From Sphingomonas sp. (GTDB lineage: Bacteria; Pseudomonadota; Alphaproteobacteria; Sphingomonadales; Sphingomonadaceae), in assembly GCA_017304655.1 (NCBI GenBank), contig JAFKLY010000002.1, forward strand, positions 1 to 64,000: a stretch of 64,000 bases of DNA, in the 5' to 3' direction. Shown here one piece after another: positions 50,514-59,430 of the stretch. Within the stretch, counting starts at the first letter, position 1; every line of letters starts with the position of its first letter. The notes beneath the pieces were generated by a model. It did not search any database and was not told the origin of the DNA. It worked only from the letters and a program-made list of their open reading frames with translations. Made by a program: the position numbers and the translations under genes.

Positions 50514-52031
50514 TTACGGGCGCAGCATCGCCTTCTGGCGCCGCCGTTGGACTGACGAGCCGAGGCCGATTGCCTCGCGATATTTCGCGACGGTCCGCCG
50601 CGCGATGTCGAAGCCCTTCTGGCGTAGCATATCGACGAGCGTATCGTCGGAGAGGATCGCGTCCGGCTTTTCCTCCGAGATAAGCTGGCGGATATGGCTC
50701 TTCACTGCTTCGGCCGATGCCGCCTCGCCGCCGTCGGCGGACTGGATTGCCGAGGTGAAGAAATATTTGAGCTCGAAGGTGCCGCGCGGGCAGGAGAGAT
50801 ATTTGTTGCTGGTGACGCGGCTGATCGTCGACTCATGCAGGTTCACTTCATCGGCGATCGCCTTCAGCGTGAGCGGGCGCAGATGCGTGACGCCATGGCG
50901 AAAGAAGCCGTCCTGACGCCGCACGATTTCCTCGGTCACCTTGAGGATGGTGCGCTGGCGCTGATCGAGCGCCTTGATGAGCCAGTTGGCGCTGGCCATG
51001 CAGTCGGAAATCCAGGCCTTGGCCGCCTTGTCACGCGCGCCGCCGGAAAGCTGAGCGTGATAGCGCCGGTTCACCAACAGGCGCGGCAACGTCGCGCCAT
51101 TGATCTCGATCGACCAGCCCTTGCCGGCCGGCGTCACGAACACGTCCGGCACCACCGCCGCTGGCCGGTCGCCACCATATTGCAGGCCGGGCTTGGGATC
51201 ATAGGTCCGCAATTCGCGGATCATGTCCGCCATGTCCTCCTCGTCCACGCCGCAGATGCGTCGCAGATGCGGGATCTGGCCGCGCGCCAGCAGGTCGAGA
51301 TTGTCGATCAGCGTCGCCATGGCGGGATCGTAGCGGTCCACTTCCCGGGCCTGGATGGCGATGCACTCTGCGAGGCTGCGCGCACCGACCCCGGCGGGAT
51401 CGAATGTCTGGATGGTCGCCAGCACGGCTTCGACGTCGGCGAGCGCCACACCGAGCCGATATGCGGTCTCCAGCAGGTTCGCCTCCAGATAGCCGGCATC
51501 GTCGATCTGGCCAATGAGTTGCGCAGCGATGACCAGCGGCATGCCTGAGAGCGCGGCGCCGGCCTGCTGCATCAGATGCTCGTGCAACCCGATCTCGGGC
51601 GCGGCGAAGCTGTCGAAGTCCGGCCCTTCCTCGCTGCCGCCAGCGCCGCCGCTCATCCAGTCGCTGCTGCTGCCGCCGCCCGCCAATGCGGCTGTCACGG
51701 CGTCGCCAGGACCATCGTCGATGAAGGTCTCCGCGCCATAGTCGACGTCAAGCGGCGCATCCGCTTCGCCCGCGCCACGGCCCATGAGCATGTCCGCGCC
51801 GGCATCTGGCCCGGACACAGGCTCGGCCCCCTCGACCGGTTCCGGCCGGTCGGGCGTGGCCTGCGCCACCACATCGCCAGCCTCGAGCAGGGGATTGCGC
51901 TCCAGCTCGCCGCCGATGAAGGCTTCCAGCTCCAGATTGGAAAGCGCCAGCAGCTTGATCGCCTGCTGGAGCTGCGGCGTCATGACCAGCGACTGGCTCT
52001 GGCGGAGGTCTAGGCGTGGCGCCAGCGCCAT
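50514..52031 (-). CDS. rpoN: RNA polymerase sigma-54 factor
   Basis: 505 residues. N-terminal Gln-rich region I (LRQSQSLVMTPQLQQAIKLLALSN), an acidic linker region, the core-binding domain, and the C-terminal helix-turn-helix with the RpoN box ARRTVAKYREAIGL. Drives enhancer-dependent promoters. Last gene of the rnd-lptC-lptA-lptB-rpoN block, 30 bp after lptB. Confidence 0.97.
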   Translation of the reverse strand: MALAPRLDLRQSQSLVMTPQLQQAIKLLALSNLELEAFIGGELERNPLLEAGDVVAQATPDRPEPVEGAEPVSGPDAGADMLMGRGAGEADAPLDVDYGAETFIDDGPGDAVTAALAGGGSSSDWMSGGAGGSEEGPDFDSFAAPEIGLHEHLMQQAGAALSGMPLVIAAQLIGQIDDAGYLEANLLETAYRLGVALADVEAVLATIQTFDPAGVGARSLAECIAIQAREVDRYDPAMATLIDNLDLLARGQIPHLRRICGVDEEDMADMIRELRTYDPKPGLQYGGDRPAAVVPDVFVTPAGKGWSIEINGATLPRLLVNRRYHAQLSGGARDKAAKAWISDCMASANWLIKALDQRQRTILKVTEEIVRRQDGFFRHGVTHLRPLTLKAIADEVNLHESTISRVTSNKYLSCPRGTFELKYFFTSAIQSADGGEAASAEAVKSHIRQLISEEKPDAILSDDTLVDMLRQKGFDIARRTVAKYREAIGLGSSVQRRRQKAMLRP

Positions 52032-52061
52032 GGTCAGCCCTCGTCCCTCAGGCGGTCCGGA

Positions 52062-52838
52062 TCATAGCGAGAAGCTCTCGCCCAGATACAGGCGGCGAAC
52101 CTCGCTGTTGGAGACCAGCTCCTCGGGGCTGCCCGCGAACAGCACCTTGCCATCGTAGATGATGCAGGCGCGGTCGACGATTTCCAGCGTTTCGCGCACA
52201 TTGTGATCGGTGATCAGCACGCCGATGCCGCGCGTCTTGAGGTCCTTCACCAGATCGCGAATGTCCGCGATGGAGAGCGGATCGATGCCTGCGAACGGCT
52301 CGTCGAGCAGCACGATCGACGGGTTGGCCGCCAGGGCGCGCGCGATTTCGCAGCGCCGCCGCTCGCCGCCCGAGAGCGCCATGGCGGAACTGGTGCGCAG
52401 TCGAGCAAGGCCGAATTCGTCGAGCAGGGTTTCCAGCTTCTCCGCCCGTGCCGTCGCGTCCGGCTCAGCCAGTTCCAGCACGGAGAGGATGTTCTGCTCA
52501 ACCGTCATGCCGCGGAAGATCGAGGTTTCCTGCGGCAGATAGCCCAGGCCCAGGATCGCGCGGCGATACATGGGCAGGCCGGTGATATCGACGCCTTCCA
52601 GGATGATGCGCCCGGAATCCGGCTTCACCAGGCCCATGATCGAATAGAAGCAGGTGGTCTTGCCCGCGCCGTTGGGGCCGAGCAGGCCAACGACTTCGCC
52701 ATGGCCCACTTCCAGGCTCACATCGGTCAGCACCGCGCGCTTATCGTAGCTCTTTGCGATGGAGATGATCTGGAGGCGATGTTCGGCGACATCCGGGGCC
52801 GCGCCATTTGGGCGCAGCGGGGCGACAACATCGTTCAT
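52062..52838 (-). CDS. lptB: LPS export ABC transporter ATP-binding protein
   Basis: 258 residues from the ATG at 52838; an upstream in-frame ATG at 52880 is less likely. Walker A GPNGAGKTT, signature LSGGERRRCEIARAL, Walker B SIVLLDEPFAG and H-loop ITDHNVRETL. Powers extraction of LPS from the inner membrane with LptFG (not here). About 160 bp separate it from lptA. Confidence 0.95.
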   Translation of the reverse strand: MNDVVAPLRPNGAAPDVAEHRLQIISIAKSYDKRAVLTDVSLEVGHGEVVGLLGPNGAGKTTCFYSIMGLVKPDSGRIILEGVDITGLPMYRRAILGLGYLPQETSIFRGMTVEQNILSVLELAEPDATARAEKLETLLDEFGLARLRTSSAMALSGGERRRCEIARALAANPSIVLLDEPFAGIDPLSIADIRDLVKDLKTRGIGVLITDHNVRETLEIVDRACIIYDGKVLFAGSPEELVSNSEVRRLYLGESFSL

Positions 52839-53001
52839 GCGCAGGTCCTCGTCATGTCCGTCCACCGTCATGCCATGCAAGGCGTTGCTGGCACGTTACG
52901 TCGCGCTCTGCAATCGCGGATTGGCAGGAATTTTGCATGGAAATTCGCCAAGTATCGAAAAAGACACGCTCTCTTGCGCCAGTGCGGCGGTTGATGTCGC
53001 G

Positions 53002-53553
53002 TCAGTCAGCCTTCTGGCGCACCTTGAACGTGCCGGAAACGCGGCCGTTGGCCGAGGTGGTGGTGCCAGCCGGTGCCCCCGCAGCCGCGCCATCGACTGT
53101 CGAGCGGCCCGTCGCAAGGTCGATCACGAGGCGCGAGCCGGCGAGGCGATTGCTGCCCTGGCTGAGCTGCACATTGCCGATCAGCGTGATGAGCTTGCGA
53201 TTGAGGTCGTAGATGGCCACCGATCCGCTGGCCCGCTCGTCGCCACGCGTCACGGTGACGCCACCGGAGGCGTCGAGCCGGTCGATCTCGATGCCGTTGG
53301 CGTCATGATAAGCGACGGTCAGGCGCTGCGCGGTCATGGTGAGGCCGGCCTGCACCACTTGCACGTTGCCGGAGACGACAACCCGATCGGCGCGATCCTG
53401 CACCTCGATCCGGTCGGCCGAGAAATCGACGGGCGCGCTCGTGTTGTGGCCGCGCAGTACCTGTGCATCCGCTTCCCCGCTGAACGGCGAGAGCAGGACG
53501 AGGCCCAGCCCGGCCCCGGCGGCGAAGAGGATCAGCGACTTGCGCAGCATCAC
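53002..53553 (-). CDS. lptA: LPS transport periplasmic protein LptA
   Basis: 183 residues. N-terminal hydrophobic signal (LILFAAGAGLGLVLL), then the OstA-type beta-jellyroll (NTSAPVDFSADRIEVQDRADRVVVSGNV, LTMTAQRLTVAYHD). Forms the periplasmic bridge for LPS. Overlaps lptC by four bases (ATGA). Confidence 0.9.
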   Translation of the reverse strand: MMLRKSLILFAAGAGLGLVLLSPFSGEADAQVLRGHNTSAPVDFSADRIEVQDRADRVVVSGNVQVVQAGLTMTAQRLTVAYHDANGIEIDRLDASGGVTVTRGDERASGSVAIYDLNRKLITLIGNVQLSQGSNRLAGSRLVIDLATGRSTVDGAAAGAPAGTTTSANGRVSGTFKVRQKAD

Positions 53554-54239
53554 GGCCCTTTGCGTTGAAATTGCTCGATGCGCAAGCGGGCGTTGCCGTC
53601 CAGCGTGACCGTCCGTGCCTCCAGATCGGCATTGAGATGGTTGGCGCTGAAGGTGCCGGTGGGCATCCGTCCCTCGACGGTGCCCCGGCTGCGCAGGCTT
53701 CGCTGATCGAGCTGAATGTCGACATCGCGCGTGGTGAGGCGATAGCCATTGGCGCTCTGGAACTGGATCGGTCCCTCGATGGCGACCGTTTCCTTGTCCA
53801 TGTTGTAGTTGCCCCGCCGCGCCGTCACCACCGCCCCGCCATTCTCCATCTGCAGTCGCGCTTCCAGCTCGTTGAGCTGCACGACCGGATCGCGTGAGCT
53901 GCGCTGAAGCGCCGAGCCGGCGCGCAGCGAGAAGGGGCGGCCGCGTGCATCTTCGCCGCGATACAGGGCCTCGACGACCTTCAGTCGCTCGCTGGCCATG
54001 TCGACGCGATTCTTGTCGAGCACGAAACTCACTTCGGCCTGATGCGTAAAGGGTGCAGTGAGCAGAAAGGCCGTGAGCAGGCCGACCGCGACCGGAAGGC
54101 TGCGCTTGAGCAGCGTGATCATCCGGTCATGCGCACCGCCCGGCGTTGCCCACAGGCGTCTTTTGCCCAGCTCGGCCGTGCCCTGCGCGGAAAGTGTCAG
54201 CTCCTCGCCGGTCAAAATCTGGCCCCGCCGGTTACGCAT
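53550..54239 (-). CDS. lptC: LPS export protein LptC
   Basis: 229 residues from the ATG at 54239, which overlaps the rnd stop by eight bases. Cytoplasmic tip with KRRLWATPGGAHDRMI, one membrane helix (LPVAVGLLTAFLLTAPF), and a periplasmic LptC fold (VSFVLDKNRVDMASERLKV). Takes LPS from LptBFG and passes it to LptA. Confidence 0.88.
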   Translation of the reverse strand: MRNRRGQILTGEELTLSAQGTAELGKRRLWATPGGAHDRMITLLKRSLPVAVGLLTAFLLTAPFTHQAEVSFVLDKNRVDMASERLKVVEALYRGEDARGRPFSLRAGSALQRSSRDPVVQLNELEARLQMENGGAVVTARRGNYNMDKETVAIEGPIQFQSANGYRLTTRDVDIQLDQRSLRSRGTVEGRMPTGTFSANHLNADLEARTVTLDGNARLRIEQFQRKGP

Positions 54240-54849
54240 GGGCGAAGATGTCGGCCTCCGGCCAGCCCGCCAGATCGAGCAGGGCGCGATGCGGGAGGAA
54301 ATCAAAACAGGCCTGGGCGAGCGCCGTCCTGCCCTCGCGGGCGAGGCGGACGTCCAGCTCGGTCTTCAGCTGATGGAGATAGCGCACGTCGGAGGCAGCA
54401 TAATCGCGCTGTGCGTCGCTCAGCACCGGGCCACCCCAATCGGAGCTCTGCTGCTGCTTGCTGATGTCGAAGCCGAGCAGTTCGCGCACCAGCTCTTTGA
54501 GGCCGTGCCGATCGGTATAGGTCCGCGTGAGGCGCGAGGCGATCTTGGTGCAATAGACCGGCGTCGCGAGCACGCCCATGTAATGCTGGAGCGCTGCGAT
54601 GTCGAAGCGGCCGAAGTGGAAGAGCTTGAGCCGGTTTGGATCCGCTATGATTGCGCGCAGATTGGGCGCGGCATAGTCGCTTCCGGGTGCGAATCGGATG
54701 AGATGTTCATCGCCTTTTCCATCGCTGATCTGCACCACACAGAGCCGGTCGCGCGGCGTGATGAGGCCCATGGTCTCGGTGTCGATGGCGACGGGGCCGT
54801 CGGCGAGCACGCCGGCAGGCAGGTCTTCTTCATGGAAATAGACGGTCAT
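54232..54849 (-). CDS. rnd: Ribonuclease D-like 3'-5' exonuclease
   Basis: 205 residues: only the DEDDy exonuclease domain, without the HRDC domains of E. coli RNase D. ExoI AIDTETMGL, ExoII LFHFGRFDIAALQ, ExoIII YAASDVRYLHQL with the Tyr. Trims tRNA/RNA 3' ends. First gene of the lpt-rpoN block. Confidence 0.93.
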   Translation of the reverse strand: MTVYFHEEDLPAGVLADGPVAIDTETMGLITPRDRLCVVQISDGKGDEHLIRFAPGSDYAAPNLRAIIADPNRLKLFHFGRFDIAALQHYMGVLATPVYCTKIASRLTRTYTDRHGLKELVRELLGFDISKQQQSSDWGGPVLSDAQRDYAASDVRYLHQLKTELDVRLAREGRTALAQACFDFLPHRALLDLAGWPEADIFAHA

Positions 54850-55118
54850 CCGGACTCCTTAGCGGCATGTTGCGCTTGAGGAAACCTCCCAGAGTCCGGC
54901 TCGATTCGGTCGTCTCTCCCAGCGGTAAAGCGGCGCCGGGTGTCCCGGCAAACAGTGAAATAGACGCGCGCGCGAGCGTGCGGCCAAAATCATTCGCGCT
55001 TGTGGATAAATATCGTTATAGCGAAACTCGGCTGAGTTTGGCTTCAGCCGAGTCCCTGTGCACGTCGTCCAGCATGGGTGAGGATCAAGGATGGACGAGC
55101 GAAAGTGACTAACAGGGC
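54850..55118. other. Divergent region between rnd and the cold-shock gene
   Basis: 269 bp without a gene. Contains an AT-rich patch (54999-55025) likely to include the cold-shock promoter, and a 10-bp perfect hairpin at 55026-55053 in the probable leader. Confidence 0.6.
55026..55053 (+). promoter_or_regulatory. Leader hairpin upstream of the cold-shock gene
   Basis: ACTCGGCTGA (55026-55035) pairs perfectly with TCAGCCGAGT (55044-55053), loop of eight bases. It lies 65 nt before the start codon; no T-tract follows, so it is more likely a 5' UTR element than a terminator. Confidence 0.5.
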
Positions 55119-55946
55119 ATGAGTTTCGACAGAGGGCGCCGTGGGCGCGGCAAGGACAAGCGGGACGGCTTCGGAGAACCGCAGTTCGAGGGATATTCTG
55201 ATTTCGGCGGTGGTTACGGTGCTCCCCGTGGTGGTGATCGGGGTGGTTTCGGCGGCGGCGGCGGCGGCGGCTACGGTGACCGTGGCGGTTTCGGCGGTGG
55301 CGGCGGTTTCGGTGATCGCGGCGGCGGCGGCGGCGGTGGTTTCCGCAGCGGCGGCGGTGGCGGTGGCGGCGGCGGTTTCCGCGGCGGTGGCGGCGGCGGC
55401 GGTGGCCGCGGCGGCATGCCGGCCCAGGTCGTTGGCGAAGGCTCCGGCGTGGTCAAGTTCTTCAACGGCCAGAAGGGTTTCGGCTTCATCGTCCGTGACG
55501 ATGGCGGCGAGGATGTGTTCGTGCACATCAGCGCAGTCGAGCAGGCCGGCCTGACCGGTCTGGCCGAGGGCCAGCAGCTCAAGTTCACGCTGGTCGATCG
55601 CGGCGGCAAGATCTCTGCGACCGAGCTGCAGATCGAGGGTGAGGTCCTGCCCGTTCCCGAGCGGCCGGCTGGTGACCATGGCGATCGTGGTGACCGCGGT
55701 GAGCGTGGCCCGCAGCGCCAGCTGACCGGCGAGCGCGCAAGCGGCACGGTCAAGTTCTTCAACGCCATGAAGGGTTTCGGCTTCATCCAGCGTGACGACG
55801 GCCAGCCCGATGCCTTCGTTCACATCAGCGCTGTCGAGCGCGCCGGCATGTCCTCCCTGCAGGAAGGCGACCGGCTGGACTTCGAGCTGGAAGTTGATCG
55901 TCGCGGCAAATATGCCGCCGTCAATCTTCAGTCCAAGGCCGACTGA
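55119..55946 (+). CDS. Double cold-shock-domain protein with Gly-rich N-terminus
   Basis: 275 residues. The first ~105 are RGG/GGG-rich low complexity (residues ~30-100 are nearly all Gly with Arg, Phe, Asp). Two cold-shock domains follow (~108-175 and ~205-272), each with RNP1 KGFGFI and RNP2 DVFVHIS or DAFVHIS. Binds single-stranded nucleic acid. The domain pair is common in alphaproteobacteria; the long RGG-like tail at the N-terminus is less usual. Confidence 0.93.
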   Translation: MSFDRGRRGRGKDKRDGFGEPQFEGYSDFGGGYGAPRGGDRGGFGGGGGGGYGDRGGFGGGGGFGDRGGGGGGGFRSGGGGGGGGGFRGGGGGGGGRGGMPAQVVGEGSGVVKFFNGQKGFGFIVRDDGGEDVFVHISAVEQAGLTGLAEGQQLKFTLVDRGGKISATELQIEGEVLPVPERPAGDHGDRGDRGERGPQRQLTGERASGTVKFFNAMKGFGFIQRDDGQPDAFVHISAVERAGMSSLQEGDRLDFELEVDRRGKYAAVNLQSKAD

Positions 55947-55982
55947 CGCGCTGTCCGGCCGCGTGCCGGACGAGGAAATCGA

Positions 55983-56015
55983 AAAAGGGCCGGGGGCTTA
56001 GCTCCCGGCCCTTTT
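55983..56015. terminator. Bidirectional terminator between cold-shock gene and dps
   Basis: GGGCCGGGGGC pairs with GCTCCCGGCCC (one G-T) around TTA, with an A-run before and TTTT after, so it can act on both convergent transcripts. Confidence 0.85.
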
Positions 56016-56046
56016 CCTATGGGGCACCGTGCGCAGCTGGCGAGGA

Positions 56047-56538
56047 TCAGGCTCCCCGGCTGGCCTCGAACAGGAACCATGCCCGCTGCTCGGCCTGGTC
56101 GGTCCAGTCATCAATGATGCTGTCGGTTGCGTTGTCGCTGGCCGCGCCGGCCAGTTCCTTGGCGGCACGCAGCGATTCGACCAGCGCGAGATTGTCGTCG
56201 CGCAGTTCGGCCAGCATCTCCGCGGGGGCGACGAAATCGGCGTTGTTATCCTTGATCGACTGCTGCTTGGCGACCTGTCCGATGGAGCGGAGTGTCGTGT
56301 TGCCGGTCTTGCGGACGCGTTCGGCGATCAGGTCCGTCGTCGCCAGAATTTCGGCCGCCTGCTCGTCGAACAGCAGGTGATAATCGCGAAAATGCGGGCC
56401 GGACACATGCCAGTGGAAGTTCTTGGTCTTCAGGTAGAGCGCATAATAGTCCGCCAGCAGCCCGTTGAGGGCATGGGCGACGGCTTTTACCGCATTGCCC
56501 TTGAGGTCGGTCGGGGTTTTCAGAGCGCTATCTGTCAT
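56047..56538 (-). CDS. dps: Dps/ferritin-like DNA-protection protein
   Basis: 163 residues; ATG 56538 lies seven bases after GGAG (the adjacent ATG at 56541 is an alternative). Four-helix ferritin-like fold with the dimer-interface ferroxidase ligands: KTKNFHWHVSGPHFRDYHLLFDEQ. Stores iron and shields DNA in stress. No EcfG consensus is visible upstream. Confidence 0.95.
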   Translation of the reverse strand: MTDSALKTPTDLKGNAVKAVAHALNGLLADYYALYLKTKNFHWHVSGPHFRDYHLLFDEQAAEILATTDLIAERVRKTGNTTLRSIGQVAKQQSIKDNNADFVAPAEMLAELRDDNLALVESLRAAKELAGAASDNATDSIIDDWTDQAEQRAWFLFEASRGA

Positions 56539-56682
56539 CATGGTCTCCATCAACGCCGACGGCAAGTTACGGCGGCTGTGCCGTTTTCTTATGCCATGCC
56601 AGCGTCGATTCGGCGAACTGATAGCTGCGCCCTCAGTGATCGAATGAAGCGATTGTTGCGTCAGGCGAGTCGCGGCTCTGCC

Positions 56683-57000
56683 TCAGCGACAGCCACGCAG
56701 GGCAGCCGCTGCCAGATAGACGCGCGCCGACTCGGGTGAGACCATGCCACCCTGCGCCGCGTCGCGCATCAGCGCGAAATAGGTGAGGGCGATTTGCCGG
56801 TGACCATTATAGGCCACGACCGATTCGAGCAGGCTGGCCAGCCCCTCAACTGCCAGGAAGCCGTTGCGGCGGGCGAAGGATCGCAAATCGTCGAGCTGTT
56901 CGCACAGCATGGCCAGCGACAGGCCGGCGCATTGGTCCTGCAAGGCCTCGATACGGCCCAGCAACTGGCTCTGGATGATCAAGGCCGCGTCGTGTCGCAT
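56683..57000 (-). CDS. Hypothetical helical protein (conserved-looking)
   Basis: 105 residues from the ATG at 57000, well preceded by AGGGAGG. All-helical pattern: RHDAALIIQSQLLGRIEALQ, CEQLDDLRSFARRNGF, LASLLESVVA, then GHRQIALTYFALMRDA. No family recognised and no membrane helix or signal. Divergent from rpmG. Confidence 0.7.
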   Translation of the reverse strand: MRHDAALIIQSQLLGRIEALQDQCAGLSLAMLCEQLDDLRSFARRNGFLAVEGLASLLESVVAYNGHRQIALTYFALMRDAAQGGMVSPESARVYLAAAALRGCR

Positions 57001-57296
57001 GCATCCCTCCCTGCACCGGTCGTCGGCGGCCGGCCCAGGCCGCCTGACCATCACCATCCTGCACGCACATAGTTAACGCGCGGTTTCCGAAGGGGGCCGG
57101 CACCGCCAGGCCCCATCCTATGACGAAGTCGATGGCCTTGCGGCTTGACCGAGCCTTGACAAAGCCCGCCGATTCCCGCATTGGCCGCCGCCGAACCGGG
57201 TGTTGCACGAAAGCGTTGCGCCCATATTTCACGAGTTTGAGCGCCTTCCTCCTTGTTCACGCAAGGCAAGGCGCGCTTTTTGTTGAGGGAATGGCC
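57001..57296. other. Divergent region upstream of rpmG
   Basis: About 296 bp. It carries a possible rpmG promoter (57203-57230). No other structure or gene supported. Confidence 0.5.
57203..57230 (+). promoter_or_regulatory. Candidate rpmG promoter
   Basis: TTGCAC (57203-57208), 16 bp, TATTTC (57225-57230), about 66 bp before the rpmG ATG. A moderate sigma-70-type match. Confidence 0.3.
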
Positions 57297-57464
57297 ATGG
57301 CGAAGCCCGCCACAGTGAAGATCAAGCTGGTCAGCACGGCTGACACGGGCTTTTTCTATGTGACCAAGAAGAACCCGCGCAACCAGACCGAGAAGTTCAC
57401 CTTCCGCAAATATGATCCCGTCGCGCGCAAGCACGTCGAGTTCAAGGAAGCCAAGATCAAGTGA
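57297..57464 (+). CDS. rpmG: 50S ribosomal protein L33
   Basis: 55 residues, normal length. [21 protein letters not shown] is the L33 signature; no CxxC pairs, i.e. the zinc-free (C-minus) form. ATG 57297 preferred over 57291 because GAGGGA is then correctly spaced. Followed by a clear terminator. Confidence 0.97.
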   Translation: MAKPATVKIKLVSTADTGFFYVTKKNPRNQTEKFTFRKYDPVARKHVEFKEAKIK

Positions 57465-57519
57465 TCGACGGTCTCCGGGCACCCGCCTGAGGGGCTCGGA
57501 ACGCAGGATATTCGCCAAG

Positions 57520-57545
57520 GCCCGGATCGTTCGATCCGGGCTTTT
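57520..57545 (+). terminator. Rho-independent terminator of rpmG
   Basis: GCCCGGATC (57520-57528), loop GTTC, GATCCGGGC (57533-57541), then TTTT. Perfect nine-pair stem. Confidence 0.85.
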
Positions 57546-57570
57546 GCATGTCCGGCGTCGGTGCGGAGAG

Positions 57571-57954
57571 TCAGAGGTTGCCGGTGGACTCCGTCAGCAG
57601 GCCGTTCACGACATCCATGAAGCGCAGCACCGAGATCGGCTTGGAGACATAGGCGCTCGCGCCTGCCGCACGGATGCGCTCCTCGTCGCCCACGCCCGCA
57701 TAAGCGGTGACGGCCATGATCGGCACGGCGGCAAGATCGGCGTCGCCACGAAACGAGGCGATGAGATCCAGCCCGGTGACATGGGGCAACTGGATGTCGG
57801 TAATGATGAGGTCGGGCCGAAACGCGCGAGCTTGCGCATAGGCATCGCGTCCGTCGCGCACCGCGCCGGTTTCGTGGCCGTGGGCGCGCAGCAGATCGCA
57901 AAACAGCTTCAGGTTCAGCTCATTGTCCTCGACAACCAAAACACGTTTTGACAC
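57571..57954 (-). CDS. divK: Single-domain response regulator DivK
   Basis: 127 residues, receiver domain only. VVEDNELNLKLFCDLLRAHG and the phospho-acceptor D53 in ITDIQLP, Thr/Ala switch AVTAYA and K105 in VSKPI. Nearly identical in layout to Caulobacter DivK, the cell-cycle relay that toggles DivJ/PleC/DivL. Divergent from the DUF3572 gene. Confidence 0.92.
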   Translation of the reverse strand: MSKRVLVVEDNELNLKLFCDLLRAHGHETGAVRDGRDAYAQARAFRPDLIITDIQLPHVTGLDLIASFRGDADLAAVPIMAVTAYAGVGDEERIRAAGASAYVSKPISVLRFMDVVNGLLTESTGNL

Positions 57955-58021
57955 GAACAGTCCCTATGCCGACGACCAACGCCCTTGCCCGACAGGTTCC
58001 CCAAGCGGAGGGACGGGCGGG

Positions 58022-58294
58022 ATGAGTGCCGGATACCCGAATAACGAAGCCGATGAAACCTTGGCGCTGCGGCTTATCGGATGGATCGTGGCCGATTCCG
58101 CCCGTGCCGATCGGATGCTGGCGCTCACCGGGCTCGATCCCGATTCGCTCCGCCACAGCCTTGCCGAACCTGCGACTCAAGGCGCGCTCATGGATTTCGT
58201 CATCAATCACGAGCCGGACCTTATGGCCTGCGCGGCTGATCTGGCGGTCGATCCGGCGGCGCTGGTCGCCGCGCGCGGCCGGCTCGGTCGATGA
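58022..58294 (+). CDS. DUF3572 domain protein
   Basis: 90 residues, helical, matching DUF3572 (ETLALRLIGWIVADSARADRMLALTGLDPDSLR). An alphaproteobacterial family of unknown function, commonly encoded next to divK. Start ATG 58022 after GACGGGCGG. Overlaps the HAD gene by four bases. Confidence 0.9.
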   Translation: MSAGYPNNEADETLALRLIGWIVADSARADRMLALTGLDPDSLRHSLAEPATQGALMDFVINHEPDLMACAADLAVDPAALVAARGRLGR

Positions 58295-58932
58295 GCCGCC
58301 CGCTCATCATCAGCGATTGCGACGAAGTGCTCATGCACATGGTCGTGCCCTTTCGCGCCTGGCTGGATGAACTGCACGACATTCATTTCAGCTTCTCTGG
58401 CGGCTTCGAGCGCGCGTTGCGACACAAGGACAGCGGCGATCCGGTGGAGCGGGCACGGGTGTGGTCGCTGCTCAGCGCTTTCTTCGAGACGGAGATGCAT
58501 CGGCAGACACCGATTTCTGGCGCGGTAAAGACGATGCAGCGCCTGGCTGAGCGGGCCGACATCGTCATCGTCACCAACATCGGCGAGGAACTGGCCGGCG
58601 CCCGCGCGGAGCAGATCCACGCCCACGGGCTGCCTTATCCGGTCATTGGCAATCGCGGGGGCAAGGGCCCGGCAGTCGCACGGCTGCTCGCAGAACGTCA
58701 GCCGCCCATTGTCTTCTTCATCGACGATCTGGCAGGTAATCACGTCTCGGTCGCGGCGGATGCACCGCAATGCTGGCGGCTGCATTTCGTTGGCGAACCG
58801 GAAATGGCGCCGCATGTCGAACCGGCGCGGGAAGCCCATGCCCGCATCGACGACTGGCCCGGTGCGCTCGACTGGATCGAGATGCGGCTCGATGAGTTCG
58901 ATCTTGTCACCGGGACTGCGCGCCACGCTTGA
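58291..58932 (+). CDS. HAD-superfamily hydrolase
   Basis: 213 residues. Motif I IISDCDEVLM (nucleophile Asp with DxD), motif II VIVTNIG, motif III Lys in GGKGPAV, motif IV FFIDDLAGN. A soluble phosphatase-type enzyme; substrate unknown. Co-translated with DUF3572 through the ATGA overlap and followed by a RidA gene. Confidence 0.87.
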   Translation: MSRPLIISDCDEVLMHMVVPFRAWLDELHDIHFSFSGGFERALRHKDSGDPVERARVWSLLSAFFETEMHRQTPISGAVKTMQRLAERADIVIVTNIGEELAGARAEQIHAHGLPYPVIGNRGGKGPAVARLLAERQPPIVFFIDDLAGNHVSVAADAPQCWRLHFVGEPEMAPHVEPAREAHARIDDWPGALDWIEMRLDEFDLVTGTARHA

Positions 58933-58965
58933 CGGCGCGGGCCGCCCCTGCTGTAGGACGCGGCC

Positions 58966-59430
58966 ATGAGCCGCATCGAACTCCACATTGCCGCCGAGGG
59001 ACTGACGCTCCCCGCACCCGCCGCACCCGTCGCCGCTTATGTGCCCACCGTGCTGGTCGACAACCTGCTGCACATCAGCGGGCAATTGCCCTTTGCTGCC
59101 GATGGTCAGCTGATGACCGGCAAGCTGGGCAGCGAGCGCGATCTCGCCTGGGGCCAGGCCGCTGCCGAGCGCTGCGGCCTCATGCTCATCGCGCAGATGA
59201 AGGCGGCACTCGGCGATCTCGACCGGGTCGAGCGGATCGTCAAGCTGGGCGCCTTCGTGGCGTCGAGCGCCGATTTCACGGATCAGCCCAAGATCGCCAA
59301 TGGCTGCTCGGAACTGATGGTGCGCGTGTTCGGCGAGGCCGGACGCCACGCCCGCAGCGCAGTCAGCGTCCCGGTCCTGCCGCTGGATGCCTCGGTAGAA
59401 ATCGACGCGATCGTCGCCGTCCGCCCCTGA
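58966..59430 (+). CDS. RidA/YjgF-family protein
   Basis: 154 residues. Visible blocks: VLVDNLLHISGQLPF, CGLMLIAQMKAALGDLDRVERIVKLGAFVAS, and RSAVSVPVLPLDASVEIDAIVA. Members with Arg in the C-terminal block hydrolyse enamine/imine intermediates; here the RSAV block holds Arg, so activity is possible. The stop overlaps the GDPD start by one base. Confidence 0.9.
   Translation: MSRIELHIAAEGLTLPAPAAPVAAYVPTVLVDNLLHISGQLPFAADGQLMTGKLGSERDLAWGQAAAERCGLMLIAQMKAALGDLDRVERIVKLGAFVASSADFTDQPKIANGCSELMVRVFGEAGRHARSAVSVPVLPLDASVEIDAIVAVRP

Noticed and set aside
55210..55420. GGN repeat tract considered as a CRISPR or tandem array
   Set aside because: It is in frame with the cold-shock protein and encodes its Gly-rich region; there are no spacers.
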